A model generated the notes under the pieces. That model ran no database searches, was not told the DNA's origin, and saw nothing but the letters and a program-made list of their open reading frames with translations. Below, piece by piece: positions 36,485 to 44,802 of a stretch of DNA of 44,916 nt. The translations under genes and the position numbers were made by a program. The stretch is from contig QHRW01000049.1 in assembly GCA_003220265.1 (NCBI GenBank), forward strand, positions 1-44,916, given 5' to 3'. The first letter of the stretch is position 1; each line of letters starts with the position of its first letter. This DNA is from Candidatus Rokuibacteriota bacterium. Its GTDB lineage: Bacteria; Methylomirabilota; Methylomirabilia; Rokubacteriales; CSP1-6.

Positions 36485-37777
36485 ATGCTCGACATCAAGC
36501 TGATCCGCGATCAGCCCGACGCGGTCGCCACCGCGCTCGCCGACAAGGGCGGCGCCGACCTCATCCACGAGATCCTCGCCCGCGACGGCGAGCGCCGCCG
36601 CCTCATCAAGGAGGCCGAGGACCTCAAGGCGCTGCGCAACAAGGCCTCGGAGGCCATCGGCCAGGCCAAGCGCCGCGGCGAGGACGCCTCCGCCGAGCAG
36701 GCGCGCATGCGCGAGGTCGGCGATCGCATCAAGGCCCTGGACGCCGACGTGAAGGCGGTCGACGACGCCATCGAGGCGCTGCTGGCGCAGGTGCCCAACG
36801 TCCCGCATCCCTCGGTCCCCCGCGGCAAGAGCGACGCCGACAACGTCGAGGTGCGGAAGTGGGGCACGCCGCGGCAATTCGACTTCACACCCAGGCCCCA
36901 CGAGGACGTCGGCGAGGCGCTCGGCCTCCTCGACATGGAGCGCGCGACCAAGATCGCCAAGACGCGCTTCGCCGTGCTGTGGGGCGACCTCGCGCGGCTG
37001 GAGCGCGCGCTCGCCCAGTTCATGCTGGACCTGCACACGCGCGAGCACGGCTACACGGAGGCGTGGATTCCCCACCTGGTCAACGCCGAGACGATGCTGC
37101 GCACCGGCCAGCTTCCCAAGTTCGAGGAGCAGCTCTTCAAGACCGTGGAGGCCGACGAGGGCCGCACGCTCTACCTCATCCCGACCTCCGAGGTGTCGCT
37201 GAGCGCGCTGCACTCGGGTGAGGTCCTGCTCGAGCGGACGCTGCCCCGCCGCTACACCGCGTACTCGCCGTGCTACCGCCGCGAGGCCGGCACCTACGGC
37301 AAGGACATGAAGGGCATCTTCCGCAACCACCAGTTCTCCAAGGTCGAGCTGGTGAAGCTGGCCACGCCCGCCAGCGGCTACGACGAGCTGGAGTCGATGG
37401 TGCGCGAGGCCGAGACCGTGCTGCAGCGCCTCGAGCTGCCCTATCGCGTGGTCGAGCGGTGCGCCGGGGACGTCGGCTTCAGCAGCGCCAAGGGCTACGA
37501 CCTCGAGGTCTGGCTGCCCGGGCAGGGGAAGTATCGCGAGATCTCGTCGTGCTCGAACTACGCGGACTTCGGCGGCCGCCGCGTGGACATTCGCTACAAG
37601 CCGGAGAGTGGCGGCCGCCCCGAGTTCGTCCACACGCTCAACGGCTCCGGCCTCGCCGTCGGGCGCACCATCGTCGCCATCCTCGAGAACTATCAGAACG
37701 TCGACGGCACCGTGACCATCCCCACGGCGCTGCGCCCGTACCTGCCCGGGCTCGAGCGGCTCACGACCCGCCGCTGA
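36485..37777 (+). CDS. serS: Serine-tRNA ligase
   Basis: 430 aa. The N-terminal coiled-coil arm (about 30-105) contacts the long variable arm of tRNA-Ser. The class II core has motif 2 SPCYRREAGTYGKDMKGIFR and motif 3 GSGLAVGRTIVAILENYQ. It starts 19 nt after gyrA and probably shares its transcript. Odd tRNA-Ser-like sequences occur further right in the window, but no link to serS is shown. Confidence 0.97.
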   Translation: MLDIKLIRDQPDAVATALADKGGADLIHEILARDGERRRLIKEAEDLKALRNKASEAIGQAKRRGEDASAEQARMREVGDRIKALDADVKAVDDAIEALLAQVPNVPHPSVPRGKSDADNVEVRKWGTPRQFDFTPRPHEDVGEALGLLDMERATKIAKTRFAVLWGDLARLERALAQFMLDLHTREHGYTEAWIPHLVNAETMLRTGQLPKFEEQLFKTVEADEGRTLYLIPTSEVSLSALHSGEVLLERTLPRRYTAYSPCYRREAGTYGKDMKGIFRNHQFSKVELVKLATPASGYDELESMVREAETVLQRLELPYRVVERCAGDVGFSSAKGYDLEVWLPGQGKYREISSCSNYADFGGRRVDIRYKPESGGRPEFVHTLNGSGLAVGRTIVAILENYQNVDGTVTIPTALRPYLPGLERLTTRR

Positions 37778-37799
37778 AACTCACGCGGGATCTCTCGGC

Positions 37800-38480
37800 A
37801 TGACCGACGAGATGGTCCGCTACTACGCGCGGCGTGCTCAGGAATACGACCGCGTCTACACCATGCCGCGCTGGCAGCCCGACCTGGCGATTCTCCACGA
37901 GCGCATCCCGGCGCTGTGCGCCGGCCGCCGCGTACTCGAGGTGGCCTGCGGCACCGGTTACTGGACCGAGCGGGTCGGCCGCACCGCCGCCAGCGTGGAG
38001 GCCTGCGACACCAACGACGAGACGCTGGCGATCGCCCGCGCGCGCCCCGGCATGTCGGCGCGCGTACGGCTCGTCCGCCGCGACGCCTACGCCTCGAGCG
38101 CCGAGCCACCAGGGTGCGATGCCGGCCTCGCCGCCCTCTGGCTGTCTCACGTCGACCGCGCGCGGATGGCGGAGTTCCTCGACGCGTTCCACTCGTACCT
38201 GCTGCCCGGCTCCCCCGTGCTGATGTTCGACGAGCGCGAAACGCCCGTGCGCCCGGTGCCCGCGAGCCGCGTAGACGAGGCGGGCAACCGCTACGAGATG
38301 CGTCGCCTGGCCGACGGCGAGCGCTTCGAGATCATCAAGAACTTCTTCGACGAGGGCGAGATGCGCGGCCTCCTGGCGCGTTACGGGCGCAACGTGAAGT
38401 TCGAGGCGCTGGAGGCGTTCTGGGTGGTCACCTACACGACGTCAGGCGGCAGCGTGCGACAATCGGACGGGGAGGGCTAG
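37800..38480 (+). CDS. Class I SAM-dependent methyltransferase
   Basis: 226 aa starting at ATG, 22 nt after serS. The SAM-binding motif VLEVACGTGYWTERV lies at about 41-55, with an acidic residue in VEACDTNDE and MLSHVDRAR-like motif 4 (LAALWLSHVD). The short N-terminus (YYARRAQEYDRVY) is typical of small-molecule or quinone-type methyltransferases. The substrate is unknown. Its last codons lie inside the 19-nt direct repeat that also occurs at 44761, so the gene's end was possibly set by the event that made the repeat. Confidence 0.85.
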   Translation: MTDEMVRYYARRAQEYDRVYTMPRWQPDLAILHERIPALCAGRRVLEVACGTGYWTERVGRTAASVEACDTNDETLAIARARPGMSARVRLVRRDAYASSAEPPGCDAGLAALWLSHVDRARMAEFLDAFHSYLLPGSPVLMFDERETPVRPVPASRVDEAGNRYEMRRLADGERFEIIKNFFDEGEMRGLLARYGRNVKFEALEAFWVVTYTTSGGSVRQSDGEG

Positions 38481-38489
38481 CCTCAACTG
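38471..38489 (+). repeat. 19-nt direct repeat, left copy (tRNA-Ser 5'-like)
   Basis: GGAGGGCTAGCCTCAACTG, identical to 44761-44779. It equals the acceptor strand, positions 8-9, D-stem and start of the D-loop of the tRNA-Ser-like half at the right copy. Here it overlaps the methyltransferase stop codon and is followed by unrelated sequence. Confidence 0.8.
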
Positions 38490-38560
38490 TCCGACCATAG
38501 GCGCTGCGCTACCTGATCGTCCCCAGAACGATTAACTGCGACCCACAACTTGGACTCCCT

Positions 38561-38653
38561 GGAGGGTGTGTTGGAGCGAGGGGACTCCGACCGATGGGCA
38601 CCCATCTGAGCGTGTGTTCCCGGAGGTGGGTTCGATTCCTACCGCCTCCACCA
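38561..38653 (+). other. Cloverleaf-like element with T-arm and encoded CCA (tRNA or tmRNA 3'-end relic)
   Basis: The last 30 nt form a normal T-arm (GTGGG-TTCGATT-CCTAC), an acceptor 3' strand CGCCTCC, A and CCA, as in tRNA-Ser or tmRNA genes. Upstream are two clean stem-loops (GTTGGAG/CTCCGAC with 8-nt loop; GATGGG/CCCATC with 2-nt loop) and GGAGG that can pair with CCTCC. The anticodon arm has no 7-nt loop, so it cannot work as an ordinary tRNA. It may be a decayed tRNA, an attachment-site remnant or a tRNA-like RNA. Confidence 0.45.
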
Positions 38654-38717
38654 TCTCATTGAGCGGTTCGCCCGTCCGCTTGACACATCCGACGGCGTGG
38701 CGCTATGTGTTCGCACC

Positions 38718-39704
38718 ATGTTGATCGGCCGTCTCTTCGCGGTCATCCTCGGCGGGGCGTTGCTCTGGGCCCTGGGGGCGAGCGCGCAGCCTGCGTCACG
38801 AGTCCATCGCCTCGGTCTGCTCGACGCCAGCTCGCCTGATCCCGCGCGTCTGGAGTGGTGGTCGGGGTTCCGGCAGCGGCTCCGCGAGCTCGGTTACGTG
38901 GAAGGCCAGAACGTCGCGTTGACGACGCGCTTCGCCCACGGGAAGGTCGAAGACCTGCCGGCGCTGGCCGAAGATCTGGTACGGCTCAAGGTCGATGTGA
39001 TCGTGACGGCCGGCGGTTTCCAGGCCACCCGGGCCGCCAAGCAAGCCACCTCGACGATTCCCATCGTCATGACGACCGGTGCCGATCCCGTGAGGTTGGG
39101 CCTCGTCGCGAGCCTGGGGAGGCCGGGCGGGAACGTCACCGGCATGACGAGCATCACGTCGGATTTGAGTGGCAAGCGCCTCGAGCTCCTCCGGGACATC
39201 CTGCCCAGGATGTCCCGCCTGGCCTTGCTCTGGCATGTGAATCCCGCGGGCGAGCTGGCGGTACGCGATTTCGAAGCGATGGCGCGGTCGGCGCGGATCG
39301 CGCTGCAGGTGCTGGGTGTTCGACGTGCCGACGAACTCGAGGGGGCCTTCTCGTCCATGGAGCGGGAACGGGCCCAGGCGCTGATCATTATCGTGAGCGC
39401 CCAGTTCTTCCCGGAACGCAAGCGACTCGCCGACCTGGCCCTTCTCCATCGATTGCCGACGATGCATGCGCAGGTGGAATACGTGGAGGCGGGCGGTCTC
39501 CTGTCGTATGCGCCGAGCTATCCCGAGTTCTTTCGCCACGCCGCCGTGTACGTCGACAAGATCCTCCGCGGCGCCAATCCCGGTGAGCTCCCGGTCGAGC
39601 AACCGACCCGCCTGGAGCTGGTGATCAACCTCAAGACCGCCCGAGCGCTCGGCGTCTCCTTGCCCCAGCCCCTTCTTCTGCGCGCTCAGCGGGTCATCGA
39701 GTAA
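38718..39704 (+). CDS. ABC-type substrate-binding protein (ABC_sub_bind family), orphan
   Basis: 328 aa from ATG at 38718; a longer reading adds seven unlikely residues. A signal peptide (MLIGRLFAVILGGALLWALGASA, in two parts around residue 20) is followed by the family pattern: HRLGLLD, FRQRLRELGYVEGQN, VDVIVTAGG, PIVMTTGADPVRLGLVASL and PGGNVTG. The end is TRLELVINLKTARALGVSLP. These bind small molecules in the periplasm, many probably aromatic or amino-acid-like. No permease or ATPase gene is nearby. A fragment of a second, related gene end lies 170 nt downstream. Confidence 0.88.
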   Translation: MLIGRLFAVILGGALLWALGASAQPASRVHRLGLLDASSPDPARLEWWSGFRQRLRELGYVEGQNVALTTRFAHGKVEDLPALAEDLVRLKVDVIVTAGGFQATRAAKQATSTIPIVMTTGADPVRLGLVASLGRPGGNVTGMTSITSDLSGKRLELLRDILPRMSRLALLWHVNPAGELAVRDFEAMARSARIALQVLGVRRADELEGAFSSMERERAQALIIIVSAQFFPERKRLADLALLHRLPTMHAQVEYVEAGGLLSYAPSYPEFFRHAAVYVDKILRGANPGELPVEQPTRLELVINLKTARALGVSLPQPLLLRAQRVIE

Positions 39705-39726
39705 CGCGGTTCGAAACTCGAAGACC

Positions 39727-39850
39727 TCCACCACGACCGTCTCGGGCACGGTCACGGTGTCGGCCAGCGCCTCGGACAAAGTGGGCGTCGGCCGGGCCCG
39801 GTTCAAACTCGATGGGTCGACCACGGCGCGTCGGGTGAACGGCACGCAGT
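39727..39850 (+). pseudogene. Fragment of a bacterial Ig-like repeat protein
   Basis: Frame 1 reads TTVSGTVTVSASASDKVGV and then a FKLDG strand, the common signature of Ig-like modules in large secreted proteins. There is no start or signal, and only about 40 residues remain before the similarity ends. It lies in the 272-nt gap between the substrate-binding and cyclase genes. Confidence 0.55.
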
Positions 39851-39871
39851 TGAGCGCGGGCCTGGCGCCTC

Positions 39872-39946
39872 CCCATCGAACAGCCTACAAAGTTCGAGTT
39901 CGTCATCGACCTCAAGACCGCCAAGACGCTCGGCCTCACGACTGTT
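39872..39946 (+). pseudogene. C-terminal fragment of a second ABC-type substrate-binding protein
   Basis: In another frame than the Ig-like fragment, the DNA encodes PIEQPTKFEFVIDLKTAKTLGL, which matches the end of the neighbouring intact gene (PVEQPTRLELVINLKTARALGV) at most positions. Nothing upstream of it belongs to such a gene. It is a leftover of a paralogue joined to foreign sequence. Confidence 0.75.
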
Positions 39947-39976
39947 GGAGCGGTGGGGCTTCCGCGGGGATCCGCC

Positions 39977-41074
39977 TCAGCGCGACGCCGACGCGGTGAC
40001 GTTGTAGACGCTGACGGGCCGCGCAAAGCCCTTGAGGCTCAGCTCGCCGACGGGCTCCGCCATCACGACGTGTTCGACGGCGCCGAACAGCCGACGCGAG
40101 ATCAGAATTTGGCCCGGCTTGGCCTCGCCGCACAGCCGTGCCGCGAGGTTGGTGACCGTCCCGATCGCCCCATAATCCCAGCGTCCCTCGAAGCCGATGG
40201 CGCCGATCGTCGCGTAGCCCTGGGCGATGCCGGCGCCGAAGTCCAGATCATAGCCGCGCTTGTGCCAGCCGCGCCGCAGCTCTTCCACCCGCGCGCGCAT
40301 GGCCAGCGCCATCCGCATCGCGCGCGCTGCCGCGTCGGGGACGACCACCGGATCGTTGAAGAAGATCATCATGCCGTCACCGGTGAAGCGCTCCAGCGTC
40401 CCCTCATGCTCGATGATCAGCCGACCCATCGCGGCGTGATACTCACGCAGCACCCCCATGACCTCCTCCGGCTCGGAGGTCTCGGCGAAGGCGGTGAATC
40501 CGCGCAGGTCCAGGAAGACGACCGTGATCTCGCGCCGGTGGCTGGCCAGGGGATCGTCGGCGCCGCCGCTCACGATGGCCTCGGCCAGCGCCGGGGAGAA
40601 GAAGCGCTTCAGGCGCGCCAGGCGCTCGAGCTGCGTCACCTGCTCGTCCACGCGCCGCTCGAGCGTGCGATTGAGCTCGCCCAGCTGGTCCCACAACTCT
40701 TTGATCCGGAGCAGCGAGCGCACGCGCGCGAGGAGTTCCGCTTGATGGATCGGCTTGGTAAGGAAGTCGTCGGCGCCCGCCTCGATCCCCTTCACGCGCT
40801 CCTGGCCCGGGTCGAGCGCCGTCACCATCACGACGGGGAGCATTGCCGTGGCCGGATTCTCGCGGATCTTGCGGCACACGTCGTAGCCGCTCATGCCCGG
40901 CATCATCACGTCGAGCAGGACGAGGTCGGGCGGCTCGCGCTCCATCACGCGCAGCGCCTCGGGCCCGGCGGCGGCCGTGACCACGGCGTAGCCGCGCGCC
41001 GCCAGCACGTCGGCCAGCAGCTTGACGTTGCTGGCCGTGTCGTCCACGACCAGGATCCGGGCGGGCACGGTCAC
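39977..41074 (-). CDS. Response regulator with class III adenylate/guanylate cyclase output
   Basis: 365 aa from a GTG start that overlaps the previous stop as GTGA. The receiver domain (1-125) has Asp55 (LLDVMMPG) and the TKP loop. A helical linker (about 125-160) is followed by a class III cyclase domain (180-355). Its metal-binding Asp189 (FLDLRGFT) and Asp233 (FTGDGMMIFF) are present, as is the TNLAARL segment. It would make cAMP or cGMP when the receiver is phosphorylated; the nucleotide cannot be chosen with confidence. It is the last gene of the kinase-receiver-cyclase cassette. Confidence 0.9.
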   Translation of the reverse strand: MTVPARILVVDDTASNVKLLADVLAARGYAVVTAAAGPEALRVMEREPPDLVLLDVMMPGMSGYDVCRKIRENPATAMLPVVMVTALDPGQERVKGIEAGADDFLTKPIHQAELLARVRSLLRIKELWDQLGELNRTLERRVDEQVTQLERLARLKRFFSPALAEAIVSGGADDPLASHRREITVVFLDLRGFTAFAETSEPEEVMGVLREYHAAMGRLIIEHEGTLERFTGDGMMIFFNDPVVVPDAAARAMRMALAMRARVEELRRGWHKRGYDLDFGAGIAQGYATIGAIGFEGRWDYGAIGTVTNLAARLCGEAKPGQILISRRLFGAVEHVVMAEPVGELSLKGFARPVSVYNVTASASR

Positions 41075-41454
41075 GCGCCCGCCGCGCGGTCGAGGGCCTC
41101 GCGCACGGCGGCCAGGAACGGCCGAACGCTGATCGGTTTGGACTGGTAGCCGTCGAAGCCGGCCGCCAGGATCTTCTGGCGGTCGTGCGTCATCGCCGAG
41201 GCGGTCACCGCCAGCACGGGAATGCCCCGCGTGGCCTCGTCGGCGCGGAGCCGGCGCAGCGCTTCGATGCCGTCGATACCCGGCAGGTGGATGTCCATCA
41301 GGATGAGTTGCGGCGGCTCGCGCGCGACGAACGCGAGACCGACCTCGGCGCTCTCGGCCTCCACCACGCGGTAGCCCTGATGGACCAGGACGTCGCGCGC
41401 CAGCTTGCGGTTGTTCTCGTTGTCCTCGACGACCAGGATGAGTTCGTTCGCCAT
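41071..41454 (-). CDS. Single-domain response regulator
   Basis: 127 aa from ATG at 41452-41454, whose A is shared with the stop of the kinase gene (TGATG). It is a complete receiver: LVVEDNENN opening, Asp54 (LMDIHLPG), Thr in VTASAM and Lys in SKPIS. It resembles DivK-type receivers that relay phosphate between a hybrid-like kinase and other regulators. It is probably phosphorylated by the kinase encoded just before it. Confidence 0.9.
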   Translation of the reverse strand: MANELILVVEDNENNRKLARDVLVHQGYRVVEAESAEVGLAFVAREPPQLILMDIHLPGIDGIEALRRLRADEATRGIPVLAVTASAMTHDRQKILAAGFDGYQSKPISVRPFLAAVREALDRAAGA

Positions 41455-43796
41455 CACGCGACCGGGATGGTGAAGGTGAACGTCGAGCCCTCGCCAGGCC
41501 GGCTCTTGACCCAGATGCGCCCGCGGTGCAGCTCGACGAACTTCCGGGCGAGGGCGAGGCCGAGTCCCGTGCCCTCGTGCTTCTTGGCGTAGTCGGTGCC
41601 GACCTGCCGGAACTCCTCGAACACGGCGTCGTGGTCCTCGGCGGCGATGCCGATGCCGGTGTCGATCACCGAAATCTCGACATGGCTGTCCACGCGCTGG
41701 GCGCGCACCTCGATGCGTCCGCCCTCCGGCGTGAACTTGACGGCATTCGATAAAAGGTTCACGAGCACCTGCTTCAGCTTGCGCTGGTCGCCGCGTACGC
41801 TGCCGAGGCCGGCCGGCAGGTGCGTGTCCAGGGCCAAGCCTCTGCGGGTGGCCCGCTCGCGAATCAGGACGAGCGCGTTGTCGATCGCGGGCGCTAGCTC
41901 GAAGTCCTCGACGTCGAGCTCCATCCGCCCGGCCTCGATCTTGGCCAGGTCGAGGATGTCGTTGATCAGCGAGAGCAGGTGCCGGCCGGAGGCCAGGATG
42001 TCGTTGAGGTACTCCTCCTGCTTGGCGTTGATGTCGCCGAACATTCGCTCGAGCAGGACCTCCGAGAAGCCGATCACCGCGTTGAGCGGCGTGCGCAGCT
42101 CGTGGGACATGCTGGCCAGGAACTCGTCCTTGTGCCGGTTGGCCGCCTCCAGCTCCCGGCTCTTGTCCTCGATCTCGCGGAACAGCCGCACGTTCTCGAT
42201 GGCGATGACTGCCTGGTCGGCGAAGGTCTGCACGAGCTCGATCTGCTTGTCGGTGAAGCGGCGCACTTCCTGGCGATAGATCGTCATGGCCCCGATGACG
42301 TCCTCGCCCTTCAGGAGCGGCAGCCACACCGCCGTCCGCGCCCCCAGCAAGCGCACCGTCGGCAACCGCAGTGGATCGCCGGTCCGGAACGCCTCGTCGT
42401 CGGTGATGTCCTCGATCTGGACCGGCAGCCGGCTTCCCAGCATCCGGCCGATGCCGGAGGTCGGCGTGGGGGCCGGCCGCGACGGCGATCGGAACCATGC
42501 CTCAGCCTCGGGGCTGAGGCCGCGGCAGGCGACGGCGTGGAAGACGCGGCCGTCGTAGGTGAAGACGATGCCGCGCTCGGCCGAGCACAGTCGGGTGGCG
42601 TTGGCCAGGATCGCCTCGAACACGGGCTGCACATCAGTGGGCGACGACGAGATGACCCGGAGGATTTCGGCGGTCGCCGTTTGCTGCTCCAGCGATTCCG
42701 ATAGCTCGCGCGTGCGGTCCTCCACCTTCTCCTCGAGGGTGGCGTACGACTCTCGCAGGCGCGCCGTCATCCGATTGAAATCATCCGCCAGCGCCTCGAG
42801 CTCGTCCCCCGTGCGCAGCGCGATCTGGTGGTCGAGTTCGCCGGCGCCGATGCGCGCCGCGCCCTCCTGCAGGCGCTGGATCGGCCGTGCCAGGCCGCGG
42901 GCCAGCACGACGCTGACGACGATGGAGAGCACGATGCCGGTCAGCACCACCGCCACCACCCGGTAGGCCGAGGTCCGTACCGGCGCGAAGGCCTCCGCCA
43001 CCGGCTGCTCCACGAACACGGTCCAGCCGAGCGAGGGGATGCGCGAATGCGCCGTCAGAACCTCCACGCCCTTGACGTCGCGCGCGATCGGGAGGTCGTC
43101 ATCCTCCGACGGTGTGCCGGCGGCGATCACCTGCGGCAAGTGCTTCAGGCTCGTCTTCTGCAGCACCAAGCTGATGTCGGGGTGCGCGATGAGCGTGGCA
43201 TCGCGGTCCACCGCAAAGGCGACGCCGGTCTTGCCGACCTTGATCTGCGAGACGACGTCGAGGATGAATTTCAAGTTGACGTCGGCGGCGGCGACTCCGC
43301 CTCCCGTCAGCGGTGCGGCGATCGTCATGTACGGCTCGGAATCCTTGCGGAAGTAGACCGGGCCGAACCACGTGCGGCCGCGCGCCTCGCGGAACTTGGC
43401 CTCCTGCGAGACATCGAGCCCACTGCGGCGGCGGTCGGACACGAGGCGGGACAGGAACAGCTGCTCGCGCCCTCCGGCATCGATGTACGTCAGCTCGGTG
43501 ATGGGCGGGGCCTGACGCTGCAGGCGCACGGCGTCGAGGTGGCGCTGGTCGAGGGCGGCATCGGTGGTGGCGAGTGGAGCGTGCGTCGTCCAGCCGAGCT
43601 GGCGCTCGATGTCGCGCACGAAGGCTTCGATGCGCACGGCCGCCCCGCTTGCCTTCTCGCGCTGCACCGCGACGAGCGCGGCCTGGTTTTCGGAGTAGGA
43701 AGCGCGGAGCTGGATGGCGCCGGCCGTCACCAGCGCACTGGTAACGAACGCGACCAGCACGATGAGATACCGGCGTGCGAGGCCGCCCCGCCTCAT
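41454..43796 (-). CDS. Membrane histidine kinase: dCache sensor, HAMP, GAF, HisKA, HATPase
   Basis: 780 aa. Membrane helices lie at about 9-28 and 278-299, enclosing a large extracytoplasmic dCache-like sensor (about 35-275; RTWFGPVYF and SEPYMTIAAPL are typical). HAMP (300-353), a coiled coil, GAF (about 388-535), HisKA with His565 (SMSHELRTP), and HATPase with NLLSNAVKFTP (680-690), DTGIG and GTGLGLALA follow. All kinase motifs are intact and there is no attached receiver. dCache domains often bind amino acids or carboxylates. The ligand is unknown, but the nearby substrate-binding protein shows such molecules may matter to the cell. Confidence 0.9.
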   Translation of the reverse strand: MRRGGLARRYLIVLVAFVTSALVTAGAIQLRASYSENQAALVAVQREKASGAAVRIEAFVRDIERQLGWTTHAPLATTDAALDQRHLDAVRLQRQAPPITELTYIDAGGREQLFLSRLVSDRRRSGLDVSQEAKFREARGRTWFGPVYFRKDSEPYMTIAAPLTGGGVAAADVNLKFILDVVSQIKVGKTGVAFAVDRDATLIAHPDISLVLQKTSLKHLPQVIAAGTPSEDDDLPIARDVKGVEVLTAHSRIPSLGWTVFVEQPVAEAFAPVRTSAYRVVAVVLTGIVLSIVVSVVLARGLARPIQRLQEGAARIGAGELDHQIALRTGDELEALADDFNRMTARLRESYATLEEKVEDRTRELSESLEQQTATAEILRVISSSPTDVQPVFEAILANATRLCSAERGIVFTYDGRVFHAVACRGLSPEAEAWFRSPSRPAPTPTSGIGRMLGSRLPVQIEDITDDEAFRTGDPLRLPTVRLLGARTAVWLPLLKGEDVIGAMTIYRQEVRRFTDKQIELVQTFADQAVIAIENVRLFREIEDKSRELEAANRHKDEFLASMSHELRTPLNAVIGFSEVLLERMFGDINAKQEEYLNDILASGRHLLSLINDILDLAKIEAGRMELDVEDFELAPAIDNALVLIRERATRRGLALDTHLPAGLGSVRGDQRKLKQVLVNLLSNAVKFTPEGGRIEVRAQRVDSHVEISVIDTGIGIAAEDHDAVFEEFRQVGTDYAKKHEGTGLGLALARKFVELHRGRIWVKSRPGEGSTFTFTIPVA

Positions 43797-44760
43797 GGTG
43801 GGGCGATTCTACGCCAGGAGCTTGGCCAAAGCGTTTATCGAAACACCGCCGGATGTCATTGGGCAGGCCCGATAGACGTCCTCGCCTGGTGACGGGATCG
43901 GAGCGTTCACGCGCGACGGAGATAGTTGCGACGGCGGATCGCATCTCTTCGGCAAGTCTTGACCTCCCTGGCCGGTCTTGACCTACGTCACCGTGCCACG
44001 CCTACTGGCTGCCATGCCACTGCCGCCGCTCAGGCGAGCCCTGCATGTTGGCGGGTTCCGCATAGACTCCACGGATTTTCAGCGCGCCGTCCCGGCTGAC
44101 AGTTCTCTAGCCCCCCGTACGACAATCGCCACGACGGCATCACGCCTCAGGATCTCGGCCGCCGTATTGAATCGGCAGCATTGACGCGGCCGGGCGGTAG
44201 AGGGATTCTGCGCCCGTGAAGCCAGTTGAACAGCCAGTAGTAGCCGAAGGCCTTGAGATTGGGCGACGCGGGCCTCGTGCTAGGCATCGCGGCCGTGCTG
44301 GCCACGCCGCTCCTGCAACTATCGCCACGTCGCCGTTCTGCGGCGGGCCGTACAGGAAAAACAGGCGCGAAATAGCGGATGATGGCCAGCCACGCTGAGT
44401 CCCGCGTTGCGTCGTCTGTCGACTGACCGCAAAGGCAGGCGAGAGGGTTCTTCCGCCCTGATGGCCGCGTCGAACACGCGACGTTCCGAGGTCTTCGGCC
44501 CTGAGTGCGGCTGCGCTATCTTGCCCGACACCCCGATCCGCCGGGAGGGCGAGGACGTACCGCTCCACGCCAATTGCTGGATCAAGCAAGTTCAAAGGAT
44601 CGGGCGGCCGCCTGCGGCCCGCTGACCACCGCAGCGATCTACGCAGCCCTGCGGCGGCCGGAGCGTGCCCACTTTGGACTGATCATCCGACTTCGTGCGG
44701 GAGCTTGGCGAGCAGTGCTGCCGCACTCGTGTATCGTAAATGCTGGTCGTTGAAGGTCAC
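43797..44760. other. Nearly 1 kb without a recognised gene
   Basis: Upstream of the kinase gene. Only short open frames without ribosome sites or recognisable domains occur on either strand. A minus-strand frame ending near 44140 (LKAFGYYWLFNWL) looks somewhat protein-like but is short and unplaced. The first 200 nt should hold the kinase promoter. The rest looks like decayed DNA. Confidence 0.5.
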
Positions 44761-44779
44761 GGAGGGCTAGCCTCAACTG
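44761..44779 (+). repeat. 19-nt direct repeat, right copy
   Basis: Identical to 38471-38489 and in the same orientation, 6.3 kb apart. Here it is part of a longer tRNA-Ser-like sequence. Confidence 0.8.
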
Positions 44780-44802
44780 GCAAGGCAGTGGACTTGAAAT
44801 CG
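44761..44802 (+). tRNA. tRNA-Ser(UGA)-like 5' half, broken at the anticodon stem
   Basis: Reads as acceptor GGAGGGC, T8, A9, D-stem GCCT/AGGC with a 9-nt loop containing GG, A26, anticodon stem GTGGA and loop CTTGAAA (U33, anticodon UGA, A37). The expected 3' stem TCCAC is replaced by TCGCT, and no variable arm, T-arm or acceptor 3' strand is found before the window ends. Either an intron begins in the anticodon loop with the 3' half beyond the window, or this is a tRNA fragment at an integration edge. Confidence 0.5.

Noticed and set aside
38300..38653. Complete tmRNA gene ending at the CCA
   Set aside because: The 5' tmRNA sequence, the tag reading frame and its stop are missing, and the space is occupied by the methyltransferase gene.
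44140..44595. 151-codon minus-strand open frame as a gene
   Set aside because: There is no ribosome site, no recognisable domain, and its composition shifts along its length. It reads like decayed or non-coding sequence.
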